Source: Beta vulgaris subsp. vulgaris (lineage: Eukaryota; Streptophyta; Magnoliopsida; Caryophyllales; Amaranthaceae). From it: DNA of 64,000 bases. Both the position numbers and the translations under genes were made by a program. Every line of letters starts with the position of its first letter. Position 1 is the stretch's first letter. Positions 1-10,488 of this stretch are shown here, in pieces. Where the stretch lies: the NCBI RefSeq assembly GCF_026745355.1, contig NC_079209.1:17679609-17743608 (forward strand), in the 5' to 3' direction. The notes below the pieces were generated by a model, which saw only the letters and a list, made by a program, of their open reading frames with translations, had not been told where the DNA came from and searched no databases.

Positions 1-1008
1 TAATTTGGGATCATCAATTGGACATCCTCTAAGATATAGACAACCCTCTTCTATTGTTTTTTTTTTTGGAAGAAAAATGGACACATACAAAGTTGCAAGA
101 TGTTATAAAAGTGTAGGCCACGAATCGACTACTAATTAATCAAGCTAAGCTTGACCTAGTAGTAAGGAAATAATCTTCTAACCTTAAAATTGGTTGTTCG
201 ATCCCCACTAGTGCAGTAGCGGATCAAGAATTTTCAAATAAGGGGTAGTGTAAATAAACTTGGTCACGATTTTTTAAAGGCAAATGCTAGCTATGGGTGT
301 TCCTAGGACGGTGGATAAAAACTTATATTAATATATTATTCTTATCCAGCTCCCCGGGACACACGTTAGCAGGATCATATTTACAAATATTATATTATTC
401 AAAATTTAAGGTCATAAATACCAAAATATGAAAATAAATAAATATTCCATATACAGTTGCATTCTCTTCCAAAAATATGCGTCTATTTAGAAATGTTCAG
501 CAATTTAAATCCTATTCTTCTATTTTTTGTTTGTTGGTGTGATTTATGACTTTTGAGTACAAATAAATACTATACTTAAATATTACACTCCTTTTACTTG
601 GTTTCATTTCTTCGAGGTTTCATACTTTTTCTCTCTCCTCATTTTTAATTGCTTTGTCATTATTGTTTCCTTCTTCCTCAACCTTATTCTGATATAATAT
701 TCACATTTTGTTCCACTTTGGGGGTAATGTAGTACATCCTCTTCTGAATCTGCGAGTGCACTAGGGAAATTTTGGGAGAGTGTTTCCTCTTACCACCCCC
801 ACACTCAACGTATTTGCCCACAAACCTAGGTCGGGTTAACCTGCGAAAGGTTACAGTCTGACAAGGCCCTTTATTTTCCCATAAAATCCCAGTGGGGGCC
901 AAAAAAAGAATAGACTCCTAACTTTTTTAATACATACCCTGCTTTCCTTCATTCATAGTCAATTTTTTTAGAACCTAAATATTTATCTACTTAGTCTTTA
1001 AAAAAAGA
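1..1008. other. Gene-free AT-rich flank
   Basis: I find no convincing coding region here. The only open frames are short and have no recognisable motif. Around 140-222 there is a stretch resembling a tRNA-derived SINE head, which is listed separately. The block at 770-905 is less AT-rich but shows no protein similarity that I recognise. Confidence 0.5.
140..222 (+). repeat. Possible tRNA-derived SINE remnant
   Basis: The segment contains a B-box-like GGTTGTTCGATCCCCAC preceded by an A-box-like AGTAAGGAAATAATCTTC at a tRNA-like spacing. No cloverleaf can be drawn with confidence, so it is not called as a tRNA gene. A related head sits in the opposite orientation near 43,640-43,710, which suggests a dispersed SINE family. 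This is inference from short motifs. Confidence 0.3.
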
Positions 1009-1415
1009 GGTTTGCTATTTGAAGCCCTAAAATTTCTTATTAATGCCCTAAACATGTATTTTTATACTGTATTTTATACTTTTTTAATACTTCTCCTTCT
1101 TCCTTCATTTTCATGCCTTTCACCCACTTTCATACCACCATGGACGCCCCACCCAGAAATTGAACAACTTTCTTCTTGTCATTGTCAACTTTCTTCTTCT
1201 ACCTTTCTTCTTGTCAAATACTTCCAAATGAAAGTAATTAATCTGCAAAGTAAATCTCACACCAAATTTTTCTTCCACTTTGTTCACCACCACTAGTCCA
1301 CCGCGCCCACAACCCACAAAACAAAATTCACATCCACAAACATGAATCCAACAAACAAAAAATAAAAGATCTGAATTTATGAGAAACAAAAATTGAAATT
1401 TTTTTTATGGTGAGT

Positions 1416-1514
1416 GTCCATGGTGGACGCCCCACCACAGGCGTAAGCGTCCATGGTGGACGCCCCACCATAGCCGTAAGCGTCCATGGTGGACGCCCCA
1501 CCACAAGTACAGGC
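1416..1514. repeat. 33-bp minisatellite, 3 copies
   Basis: Three head-to-tail units of 33 bp contain the palindromic core GTCCATGGTGGAC followed by GCCCCACCA. The same GGCGTCC/GGACGCC motif recurs in both orientations to about 1,775, so the block could form hairpins. It lies inside the putative TIR element and probably represents its subterminal repeats. Confidence 0.75.
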
Positions 1515-1872
1515 GCCCACCATGGACGGTTGTGCCTATGATGGGGCGTCCACCATGGACGCCTACCATATTTTTTAAAAAAAAAATTCAATTTATGGGT
1601 TTCTTCTCTCTGTTTTTTCTGCATTTATCTGATTTTTTTTTTAAGAAAAAAGGGAGGCGTCCACCAAGGACGCCCCACCACCAGTGGAGGCGTCCTTGGC
1701 AGGCGCTCCACCACATGGTGAGGCGTCTGCCAAGGACGCCTCCACCGGTGGTGGGGCGTCCTTGGTGGACGCCTTCCTTTCATTTTAAAAAAAATTCAGA
1801 AAAAAGGGGTTATGGAGAAATCATTTGCTGTCGGAAATGAGTGTTGCCGGAAATGAGTGTCGCTGGAAGAAG

Positions 1873-1966
1873 GAGAGAGAGGGGGTGAGGTATGGGAGTG
1901 ATGAGAGAGAGAGGGGGTGAGGTATGGGAGTGATGAGAGAGAGAGGGGGTGAGGTATGGGAGTGGG
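1873..1966. repeat. 32-bp minisatellite, 3 copies
   Basis: Units of 32 bp contain GGGGGTGAGGTATGGGAGTG preceded by a GA-rich tract. GGGGG recurs at 1,881, 1,913 and 1,945, an exact period of 32. Confidence 0.8.
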
Positions 1967-2501
1967 AGGGTGAGAGAAAGTAAAATAGTATAAATACAGG
2001 GCGTTAGTAAAAAATAATAGGGCGGCGTTTAGCAAACCAGTAAAAAAAATTACGATTCCAGATGACATGTATCATTTACGGTTGTCTTACATATACTACA
2101 CACTTTTCTTTTCCTTGCTTCCTCATCTTTTCTCTTGGTCTTTGTTGTATGTGTTGCAACGAACGCAATAAAGCTGCAAAAAATTAAAGAACAATTGAGA
2201 CAAAGATTTAACATGGTTCACTAATAATGTGTTAGTTACGTCCATAAAATAGGGAAACTGATTTTATTAGGTTTAGAAGAGTGAATACAAATTACATAAT
2301 TATATAGAGACAAAATTTAATTATACGATTTATATAGTACCTAATTGACCTAAAAAAAATGGACCTATACCGAACAATTGACACAAGTATTTAACTTGGT
2401 TAATCCTAGTGCCAGATCATTCAAGGCATATATCAACATACGTTCTCACGTTCTTTCATATTGCTATTTTCATAGTAAATTTTGTTTGATCTAACTTAAT
2501 G

Positions 2502-2745
2502 TTTCCTTCGTTCCCAACTAAGTCTTATGCTGAGTAAATTGACACCATTTATCAACCAAGTTTGACTTATTTTTTTCTGTATTATATAAAGAAAAGCATA
2601 GTCAAATAATTCGTCTTAATGCATACTTTCAAATTATAAAATTTTTGTAATTTTAAATTTCGAGCAATTCAAGATATTAATGCTCTAAGAAATGCATTGG
2701 GTTACATGAAAACTGAATGTAACACTTATTTAGAAATGGAGAAAA
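2502..2745. mobile_element. Decayed Stowaway-like MITE
   Basis: The ends resemble diverged Stowaway termini: TTTCCTTCGTTCCCAACTAA on the left, and on the right the reverse complement of TTATTTAGAAATGGAGAAAA. The interior is AT-rich and non-coding. The divergence is large, so the assignment is tentative. The surrounding 2,040-3,290 has no gene. The string GATAAATTTCATTAAT near 2,819 could be an antisense LINE tail but is too short to call. Confidence 0.35.
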
Positions 2746-3293
2746 TATGTACTTGTTGACTATTATTGTAGGTGACATATGACTTCAAACTAATGAGTTA
2801 GTTTTAGTTTTTTTGAAAGATAAATTTCATTAATTGGAGGCCAAACGACATCTACAATAGGTATTAAAGAAAAACAAGATACAATCAAACAAAATCAAAT
2901 CACATTTGTCTTCGATGAAACTACAATGGACCATATCCAATATTGTGGCGCAAGTCCCTTGTATTTGTTGTCTGAAGCAACTATTAATGGAACCGTCTAT
3001 CACGTTGACATAGTTTGGAGAAGAATATTATTGATCTACCCATATTGACCACATCTGAGCTTCCAATATATTCATGTTGATAGTCTTGAACTTCTACCAA
3101 TGAGAACAATTTTCTATACTTACAAATAAACAAACTGGACTCACAACTCGCACAGAGGAGAAGGAGATCGCCACAACATAGAAGACTCGACTTCCTATAG
3201 AAGGTTACAAGAACTCTCATAAAAAGAGACTAACTTATCAACAAAATAAAAGGACAAACTAGAAAGAGAAAACAAGCTAAGAGAGGAAAATGG

Positions 3294-3493
3294 ACTTATA
3301 AAATGTGAATGAGTGAGTTTTAGTTTAAATATAAGTTACTATCCTTTTTAGCCCCTAACTAATGAATGGAAAGGGGAAAAAAGGGATGGTTAAAGAGAAA
3401 AACTAGGTTTAGGATTGAACATAAAAAACAATCTAATACTTATAAAATGTGAATGAGTGAGTTTTTGTATAAATATAAGTTACTATCCTTTTT
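3294..3493. repeat. 56-bp direct repeat pair
   Basis: A 56-bp segment starting ACTTATAAAATGTGAATGAG occurs at 3,294-3,349 and again at 3,438-3,493 with only about two or three differences. The 88-bp spacer holds nothing recognisable. It may be a local duplication or the ends of a small element. Confidence 0.75.
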
Positions 3494-4139
3494 TTCTACT
3501 GATGCAAGATGAAGTATTTAAATTTTGTTTAAAGAAGTATCTTTAGATAAAATGTTTAAAATTTGTGTAATAGTACTACTCCATCTTATAATAAATGTAG
3601 CCGCTTTAATATGCGAATGATGATAATTTGATAACAAAAGCTACAGACATAGGGGTGAAATTATGTGACAATGAGTCATTATTTGAGAACATCTATTAGA
3701 TATATACGAGAATAGATTTATGTTTAAAACATATGTAATGTTTTCTTAGAACATATGTAACTGTTTTTTTTATAGAAACATACTTAATTTTTTAAGGGAA
3801 AATACTTCACTTCATAGAACATATGCAACACTTTCAAAACAACATAGGTTATAGGTTATAATTTTTTATGTTCACCGTATTTTTTTAAGGAAATTGAGTC
3901 ATATGTAAAGCTTAATATATGATTTAATAGATATCATTGGACAACTGACGAGGTACAGTGGAATAACTGAAACTACTGAATCCCGAATGATGACTATTGA
4001 GTTGGTTGATACATAGTAAGTTATATGGTAAACATTTTAATTGTTATTTAAATAATAATATTTTAAAGAATATTTTGTACATATGTGTATTAATATATAT
4101 TGTTATTTGTATGGATGTTATGTTTAGTAATACAAGTTT

Positions 4140-4491
4140 GACTTGTGTGCTTTGACAACCCATGCTGACGAGATGACTCAATTTCTCAAAATCGAAGGAA
4201 GTGATGGCGTTATTATTGCCATCATACAGTTCGGAAAAATAGCTAACTTTCATGGTTTGTTTAAATTTTATCCATTTATTTTATAATTCATTTCTCTATA
4301 TATTAATATGTATTAAATTGATTATATTATGTTTCTTGTAAATATATTGAATTTTTTAGGAGTGCTACGTGTTTGCACTTCCCGCTATGCTTCAAGATTG
4401 TTCATTAATGACGATATTCCTGAAATTAGCAACTTCAAGAATTGGTTGGATTTCGATTATATATATATATATTTTTAATATTCAATTGTCA

Positions 4492-4552
<61 letters not shown>

Positions 4553-5967
4553 TTTATATTTATATTGCTATGTTAATATATATAATAAAAATTCTGTAGC
4601 TTTCCTTCAAGTGGTGAACAAAAGAGTGGACAATTGACACAATTATCTAATGACACAAATACTTTCTAAAGGAGTAATCAATCAAGGATATATCTGATCT
4701 ACTTGAGATAATAAGGTTATTGAATGTGTACTTTTCTTATCTTTTAAATAAGTTTATTTAGTATTATTTATGAACTCATAAAAATGTATCCTTATATTTG
4801 TTTATTATAGGCTGGAATATGTGTTAGCTTGGCAACTATTGAAGATATTGATATTCAATATAGTTGGTACTATGATGCTTGCAAAAGATGTAATAGTGGA
4901 TTGGTTAGAGAAGGAGATGTAACTCGATGTAGGAAGGAAATCATGTTGAAATCAACCGTCCCAAGGTAGTATGTATTACATAATTTAATAAATATTTTAT
5001 ATTAGTTTTATAATAAACGAAAATAATAATATAAAATTTCGTTTGGTTGTTATATATTTTCCACGAATATTTAATATAATAGGTTCAAGATCAAGTTCAT
5101 CGTATCAGACAAGACTGCCGACGCTTCTTTCTTAATGTTTGATAAAGAAGTATGCAATTGGTTGGTAAGACGGCCAAAGAGATACTAGACTTGCAAGACA
5201 AGGTTATTATGAATTACTTTAATTCATTAACAGTTTTTTATATTTATTTAATTCAATTAATTATTAAATTTACTTATATATATATTACATTATTTATCTT
5301 AAGGATGCTGAGAAACAACATTTTCCGAGGATTTCAAGTTTTTGCTTGGTAAAAGATTTTTGTTTAAAGTTAAGGTTCCACATAACAATGCCATAGATGA
5401 GAATTCTACCTACACCGTTGTAAGCACAACTGATGATATAAGTGTGATTGACAAGTGATGGACTTTACATAAAGATTGAGGTAATTACAACATGAACAAA
5501 TTATTAGAAGAATTAAATTGAATGAATTTAATAAGGTATATTCTTATATTAATTTTTGTTGTTTACGTATTTTCTTTTTCATAGCATGACTTTATATGAA
5601 GAAGCAAAATGAGGCCGAAAGTGTCAAAGATGGTGGAGAAGAGAAGGTATTTTGAAATTCAAATTTGTAAATTTTAATGAATATAGTTTTAATTATAATA
5701 TTTAAATAAGTTTGGTTACTTTTTTTTTTACATCTCCTTCTCTAATTAACCAATGAACGTTTCATATTGTAATATGTAAATTTTACTAACATATTAATTT
5801 CGAACTTACAGGAATTTATAAATTCTGAAGGTGAATCATCGGCTTCTCAAATAACACCACAAAAACGACTTATCAAGTTGGAAAAAAATGGAGAGAATGA
5901 TAATGACAAGTCTCCACTTGATATGCAAGAATCTACTACAAAGAAGCTTAAGGCCATTCAAGAGTAG
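4140..5967 (+). pseudogene. Replication protein A 70-kDa subunit-like pseudogene
   Basis: RPA large subunits bind single-stranded DNA with OB folds, and plant Helitrons often carry RPA-like genes. Exon-like blocks with GT-AG borders lie at about 4,140-4,254, 4,360-4,460, 4,600-4,715, 4,811-4,965, 5,093-5,202, 5,304-5,480, 5,585-5,645 and 5,812-5,967. Diagnostic pieces are GSDGVIIAIIQFGKIANFHG, SRYASRLFIND, then ATIEDIDIQYSWYYDACKRC with a second Cys pair, and FIVSDKTADASFLMFDKE, which match the OB-fold and C-terminal zinc-ribbon region. The block at 4,600-4,715 holds in-frame stops, and the reading frame shifts near 5,150 and again near 5,340, so a full product cannot be made. The last exon ends in a basic tail and a TAG. 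A (TA)n tract occupies one intron. It may belong to the Helitron downstream on the same strand. Confidence 0.75.
4491..4550. repeat. (TA)n microsatellite
   Basis: A near-pure TA dinucleotide tract lies inside an intron of the RPA-like pseudogene. Confidence 0.9.
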
Positions 5968-6612
5968 TGGATGAGACTATTTCGTAGTATTTAAAGAAAA
6001 ATTCCGATTGTGGATTATTTATTTCAAATCTTTTTTCAATAACTGCTCCGTTCATAAAGAACTATATTATTGTGGTTGGTTAAAAAATAATTTATAATAT
6101 TTCATATTATGGTTTACTTGGATGCTATATTCATATTTTTTTTTTTGTATTCATTGATTGTCTAACTAACTATTTTAAATATTTTCAGTAAAAATACATA
6201 CATACTCATTAGTCTTCTTATATAATCGTCTGATAATAAATTATGTATACGAAAACATAATCAATTTAGATATATAATTAAAATAATAATTTTAATATAT
6301 AATTTTTACAACTTTGATAGGTTTCTTATAGAATTGTAGGACATGATTACTATTAATTGAATAAGTGTATTTAAATAAATGATTATGTGAGATATGTTTT
6401 TCTGATTTGTAATAAATCATATATATGGGGAAAATATGAATCAATATATACTATAGAGGAACATATAACTAACAAAAATATTATTGGTTATCCGAATTTC
6501 ATTTTAAATAATATATAGATAATACTTTCCTTATAATAGTTATTAGAATAAGTTTAATTTTGGTAAAAAAAAGTATACGTTTAACTTTAGGCCTTAAGTA
6601 AATAACTATAAT

Positions 6613-6695
<83 letters not shown>

Positions 6696-6805
6696 ATTAG
6701 ATCATATATTATTATCAAATATTGTTAGGAAAGTATATTTTTTCGAATATTCATTATTCCGAAAATTTCTACACTAAAATCATGACCAATATACTTTGAG
6801 TTATA
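5968..6805. other. AT-rich intergenic DNA with (TA)n tract
   Basis: No gene is visible. A long (TA)n microsatellite occupies about 6,615-6,692. The rest is AT-rich and shows no motif that I recognise. Confidence 0.6.
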
Positions 6806-7121
6806 CTCCCTCCGTTTCCTAAAGATCTTCCTTGTTACTGTTCCTACAGATACCAAGGAGAATCCATTTGTGTGGGGTGTGGGTGGGTAAAGTAGGAGAG
6901 AGAAAGGGGTTAAGATAAATAAACAAATATAAAGGGGTTAAAGTAGGAGAGAGAAAGAGAGTAAAATTGAATTAATAATGTAATGGTGGACCATATGATA
7001 GGAACATGAGAGGGTAAAAAGGAGAAAATATTTTCCAAATAAGGAATAAAGTAAAAGAGGGAAAATCTTTTGGAAACGCACTTAAACGGAAAGAGGGAAG
7101 ATCTTTAGGAAACGGAGGGAG
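6806..7121. mobile_element. Stowaway-like MITE, copy A (316 bp)
   Basis: The termini are CTCCCTCCGTTTCCTAAAGA and its near-perfect complement, flanked by a TA duplication (6,804-6,805 and 7,122-7,123). This is the classic Stowaway (Tc1/mariner MITE) signature. The interior is non-coding and includes two copies of a GGGGTTAA plus GTAGGAGAGAGAAAG motif. A close relative of nearly the same length lies at 8,083-8,401, so this family moved at least twice into this locus. Confidence 0.93.
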
Positions 7122-7205
7122 TATATAAATCAGTTCATTAAACAATTTAATAGATTCAAAATTACCTCATCACTTTAGGTGTACAATAAACTCATTATTA
7201 TTATT

Positions 7206-8082
7206 ATGAAGCGTAAGTTAGAAAAAAAATGTCTACTAAAATGTCTTCCCCAAGAAATTCTTATAGACATAATTTCACGTCTTACAGCTATTTCTATTGC
7301 TGATTTGTTTAGGTGCAAGATAAGGTATGTTATATGTTCAACGATTGATTGAGATTTTGTTAAATTACATATATATAACATCTATATAATTATTATTCTT
7401 TATTTCTAAATGTAGTTGCAAGACACTTAATGATATTTGTGACGATGAAAAAGTTCTACAAAAAGTATCTATTGAAAGCTTGCTAAACTTATCATGGGAT
7501 TACATCGATAAGATTGATTATTTGTTTACACGATGTTTGGAGTGTAAAAATCTTGAGGCTATTGTACGAGTTGGAATGGTAACTGTTTTTTGGTAAATTA
7601 ATTATATACATCAGTTAAATGATTTGTATACATTATGTTGATAATTAATTTTTTTTATTAATTCTTCCAGGTACAATATTTTACTCAAATGAAGATAAAA
7701 GAGGGTATTGCAAGTTTTAAAAAAGCATCAAATGAAGGCTATTTAGTTGCAACCTAATTACTGGGCCTAATAAATCTATGCAGTGAAGATGTGAATTTTA
7801 AGGAAGTTGGTTTTAAAATGATACCAGATACACTAATTAAGATGGGAGTGGAAAGGATTGTCCAGTGTCGGCAGAAAATTCGCTATCATTTTTCTACAAT
7901 ATGGACAGAAAATAAAATTACTATTCAGTCAGATTCATTTGTATGCTATAACAATATAAAATATGAGGTGAAAAGGAACCTTTGGGAAGGTGATAATTAC
8001 AACTATGAAGTTTCATATGAACCTATCATACTATGTAATGCTTGCAAATGTGATCGAGAACTTATCTTCTTCCTATCATTTA
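7206..8082 (+). pseudogene. F-box protein (At1g67623-like), copy 1, interrupted
   Basis: F-box proteins of this plant group would be substrate-binding parts of SCF ubiquitin ligases. Exons are 7,206-7,324, 7,416-7,578 and 7,671 onward, with canonical splice borders and phases identical to the neighbouring copy 2. Residues about 14-40 carry the F-box core LPQEILIDIISRL and DLFRCK. Further on come RCLECKNLEAIVRVGM and a Sel1/TPR-like helical repeat around GIASFKKASNEGYLVAT, followed by a C-terminal Cys motif CNACKCDREL. A TAA stop at 7,755-7,757 interrupts exon 3 where copy 2 has Tyr, while the frame stays open beyond it. A Stowaway MITE is inserted a few codons before the expected end. It is best read as a recently dead paralogue. 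Confidence 0.8.
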
Positions 8083-8401
8083 CTCCCTCCGTTTCCTAAA
8101 GATCTTCCCACTTACTGTTCCTACAGATACCAAGGAAAATCAAGTTGTGTGGGGCATGGTGTGAGTAAAGTAGGAGAGAGAAAGAGGTTAAGATAAATAA
8201 ACAAATAAAAAGGGGTTAAAGTAGGAGAGAGAAAGGGAGTAAAATTGAATTAATAATGTAATGGTGGACCATATGATAGTGACATGAGAGGGTAAATAGG
8301 GAAATTTGTTTTGCCAAATAAGAAATAAAGCAAAAGAGGGAAGATCTTTTGGAAACACCCTTAAACGGAAAAAGGGAAGATCTTTAGGAAACGGAAGGGA
8401 G
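8083..8401. mobile_element. Stowaway-like MITE, copy B (319 bp)
   Basis: This has the same termini and interior as copy A, with TA duplications at 8,081-8,082 and 8,402-8,403. It sits inside the last codons of F-box copy 1. Comparison with copy 2 shows that the host frame reaches its natural stop just after the insertion. Confidence 0.93.
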
Positions 8402-8403
8402 TA

Positions 8404-8937
8404 TGTCATAATAATATTTAGATATTTATTTTTTAATAAAGTTTATTATTATATTGTTTACGTATTGTCTCCATATTGTGTCATTAATAATAACGTAACT
8501 TTCAATTAAATTTATTAGTTAGTAAAAAAGTATTAAAATTGTTTAATATTTGATTTGATTAGTATCCGATTTTTTCCATGTCCAAAACAAGTAAGTAAAT
8601 GTAAAAAACATCTGTCAATTACAAATTTCCTTTTTCAAATTGATTTTGAATAAGTCATATATTTAGTTAACATAAGTATAATTGCACATTTTTATAATTT
8701 CACAATGTTAGGATATATTTTATATAGGAAAAATCAAGATTCACAAAATCAAATCTTATGACAATGTATTTATTGCAGAAAATATCGTGTAATATACGTT
8801 TATTAAGATTCGTAAAAAGCAACATATATATAATGTGTTCTCGATGCCTAAATGTATTGTACTTAAAAATAAGTTATTTATACAACTTATATGATTTAAA
8901 ATTTTATAAAGCCAAATAGTATAAACTATTTCTTAGT
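8404..8937. other. Intergenic spacer between F-box copies
   Basis: AT-rich DNA with no gene or repeat that I can identify. It probably holds the promoter of F-box copy 2, but no distinct element stands out. Confidence 0.5.
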
Positions 8938-9860
8938 ATGAAGTCTGAAAATATATTTATAATAGTTCGCCTTCCCACAGAAATTGTTTTTGATATTATT
9001 TCACGTGTTGGAGCTAATTCTATCAGAGATTTATTTAGGTGCAAAGTAAGGTACGAACCATGTTCAACAAATTATTCATACGTTTTTAAATTATTTATAA
9101 ATAATGTCTACAGATAATCATTCTTTTGATATAGTTGCAAGACATTCAATATTATTTGTGAAGATGACAAAGTTCTACAAAAGTTATCAATAGAAAGCTT
9201 GCTAAGCGTATCTTGGGATTACATTGATAAGATGGATTTTTTATTTACACGATGTTTAGAGTGCAACAACATTGAGGCTATTGTTCGAGTTGGAATGGTA
9301 ATTTTTTTACAATAATTTTTTCATAATATTTATAAGTTGATAGGCCTTCACATTCACATTATCAAATAGATGTTAATTGATGTTTTTGCAAGTATATTTT
9401 ATATTGGTTTATTCATATATCTACATGTTTTTTTTTATAGGCATACTTTTTTACTGAATCGAGGATAGAAGATGGTATTGCATTTTTCGAGAAAGCATCA
9501 AATAAAGGATATTTAGTGGCAACTTATTTGTTGGGACTTATATATCTTTGTAGTCAAGAAGCGAGTTACAAAGAACTTGGTTTCAAAATGATACCAAGTA
9601 CGTTAATGAAAATGGATTTGAAAGAGATTGTAGAATGTAGGAAGAAAATTCGTTCTAATTTTTCGGGAGTATGGATAGAAAATAAGATGTCTATTGAATC
9701 AGGATTTTATTTATGTGATAGAGAAGAAGCATGTAATCTGGATAGAAATCTTTTTGAAGATCATTAATGCTACTACGAAGTTTCAGATGATCATAGAATA
9801 GTATGTGATTCTTGCAATTGTAATCGAGAACTTATGTTCTTCTTATCAATTATGTATTAA
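8938..9860 (+). pseudogene. F-box protein (At1g67623-like), copy 2
   Basis: This is a tandem paralogue of the preceding gene, with three exons (8,938-9,050, 9,135-9,297, 9,441 onward). The exon 2 length is identical (163 bp) and the splice phases are the same. The start codon is the first ATG before the F-box core LPTEIVFDIISRV. DLFRCKV, RCLECNNIEAIVRVGM and a Sel1-like repeat near VATYLLGLIYLC follow. The first in-frame stop is a TAA at 9,765-9,767, giving about 200 residues. The frame remains open past it through CDSCNCNREL to a second TAA at 9,858-9,860, matching the C terminus of copy 1. So either a shorter protein lacking the Cys motif is made, or this is also a pseudogene. Family assignment is from motif memory. 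Confidence 0.75.
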
Positions 9861-10488
9861 GTATAATTATATGTTCTTAGTTCTAATATAATGATTTAAT
9901 ACATTAATAATTTGTGTCTCCAAAATGTATTATACCGGAAGTATGCTTGTTATTTTAAACATTTTTACATAGTTTACGTTTTATCCTCTCACCCCTTATT
10001 TCAATATAACTTTGAACTAATCATAAAATAATGTTTAAAGTCGACTAATATAATATATTGAGGACTAATTTCATTTATTTCAACCTTAATATATATATTC
10101 GTTAGTAGTATTATCTATTTAATAAATTTTAAAATTATAATTGGTGTGTATTAATAGGAAGTATGTCAAATTTAAGGTAATATTATCTTATTATATCCAT
10201 TATGATTCTGATGTTGACAAATAAATTTTTTTTTTTCGAAATTAACCTTCTATATATATTACATGATAATTTAACCTAATTGTAGCTAGGTAATATTTGA
10301 TAACTAAAATTAAGGCTAAAATCAGGATTGAAATATTTGCCAACTATAAATAAATATGTATTCCTATTACATAATAAATATTATGTATGTCTATCAATTC
10401 TCATAGGTTATAATATTCATTCAAATAATATATTAAGATAGCGTATGATTATTCATTTTTAATATTTAAATTCATTCACCAATTTGAA
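9861..10488. other. AT-rich spacer upstream of the Helitron gene
   Basis: No gene or repeat recognised. The spacer precedes the first Helitron-gene ATG. Confidence 0.5.

Larger units (their letters stand above)
1009..2038. mobile_element. Putative non-autonomous TIR transposon (Mutator-like?)
   Basis: The two ends form an imperfect inverted repeat beginning GGTTTGCTA, with the shared pattern continuing as GCCCTA, TTATTAATGCCCT and TTTATACT for about 50 bp. The flanks carry near-identical 9-mers (TAAAAAAAG and TAAAAAAAA), which would fit a Mutator-type target duplication, but poly-A makes this weak. No transposase is present. The interior holds two minisatellites. Family assignment is uncertain. 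Confidence 0.45.

Noticed and set aside
1416..1514. CRISPR-like array of short repeats
   Set aside because: Units are contiguous without unique spacers, and the genome is clearly a plant nuclear one.
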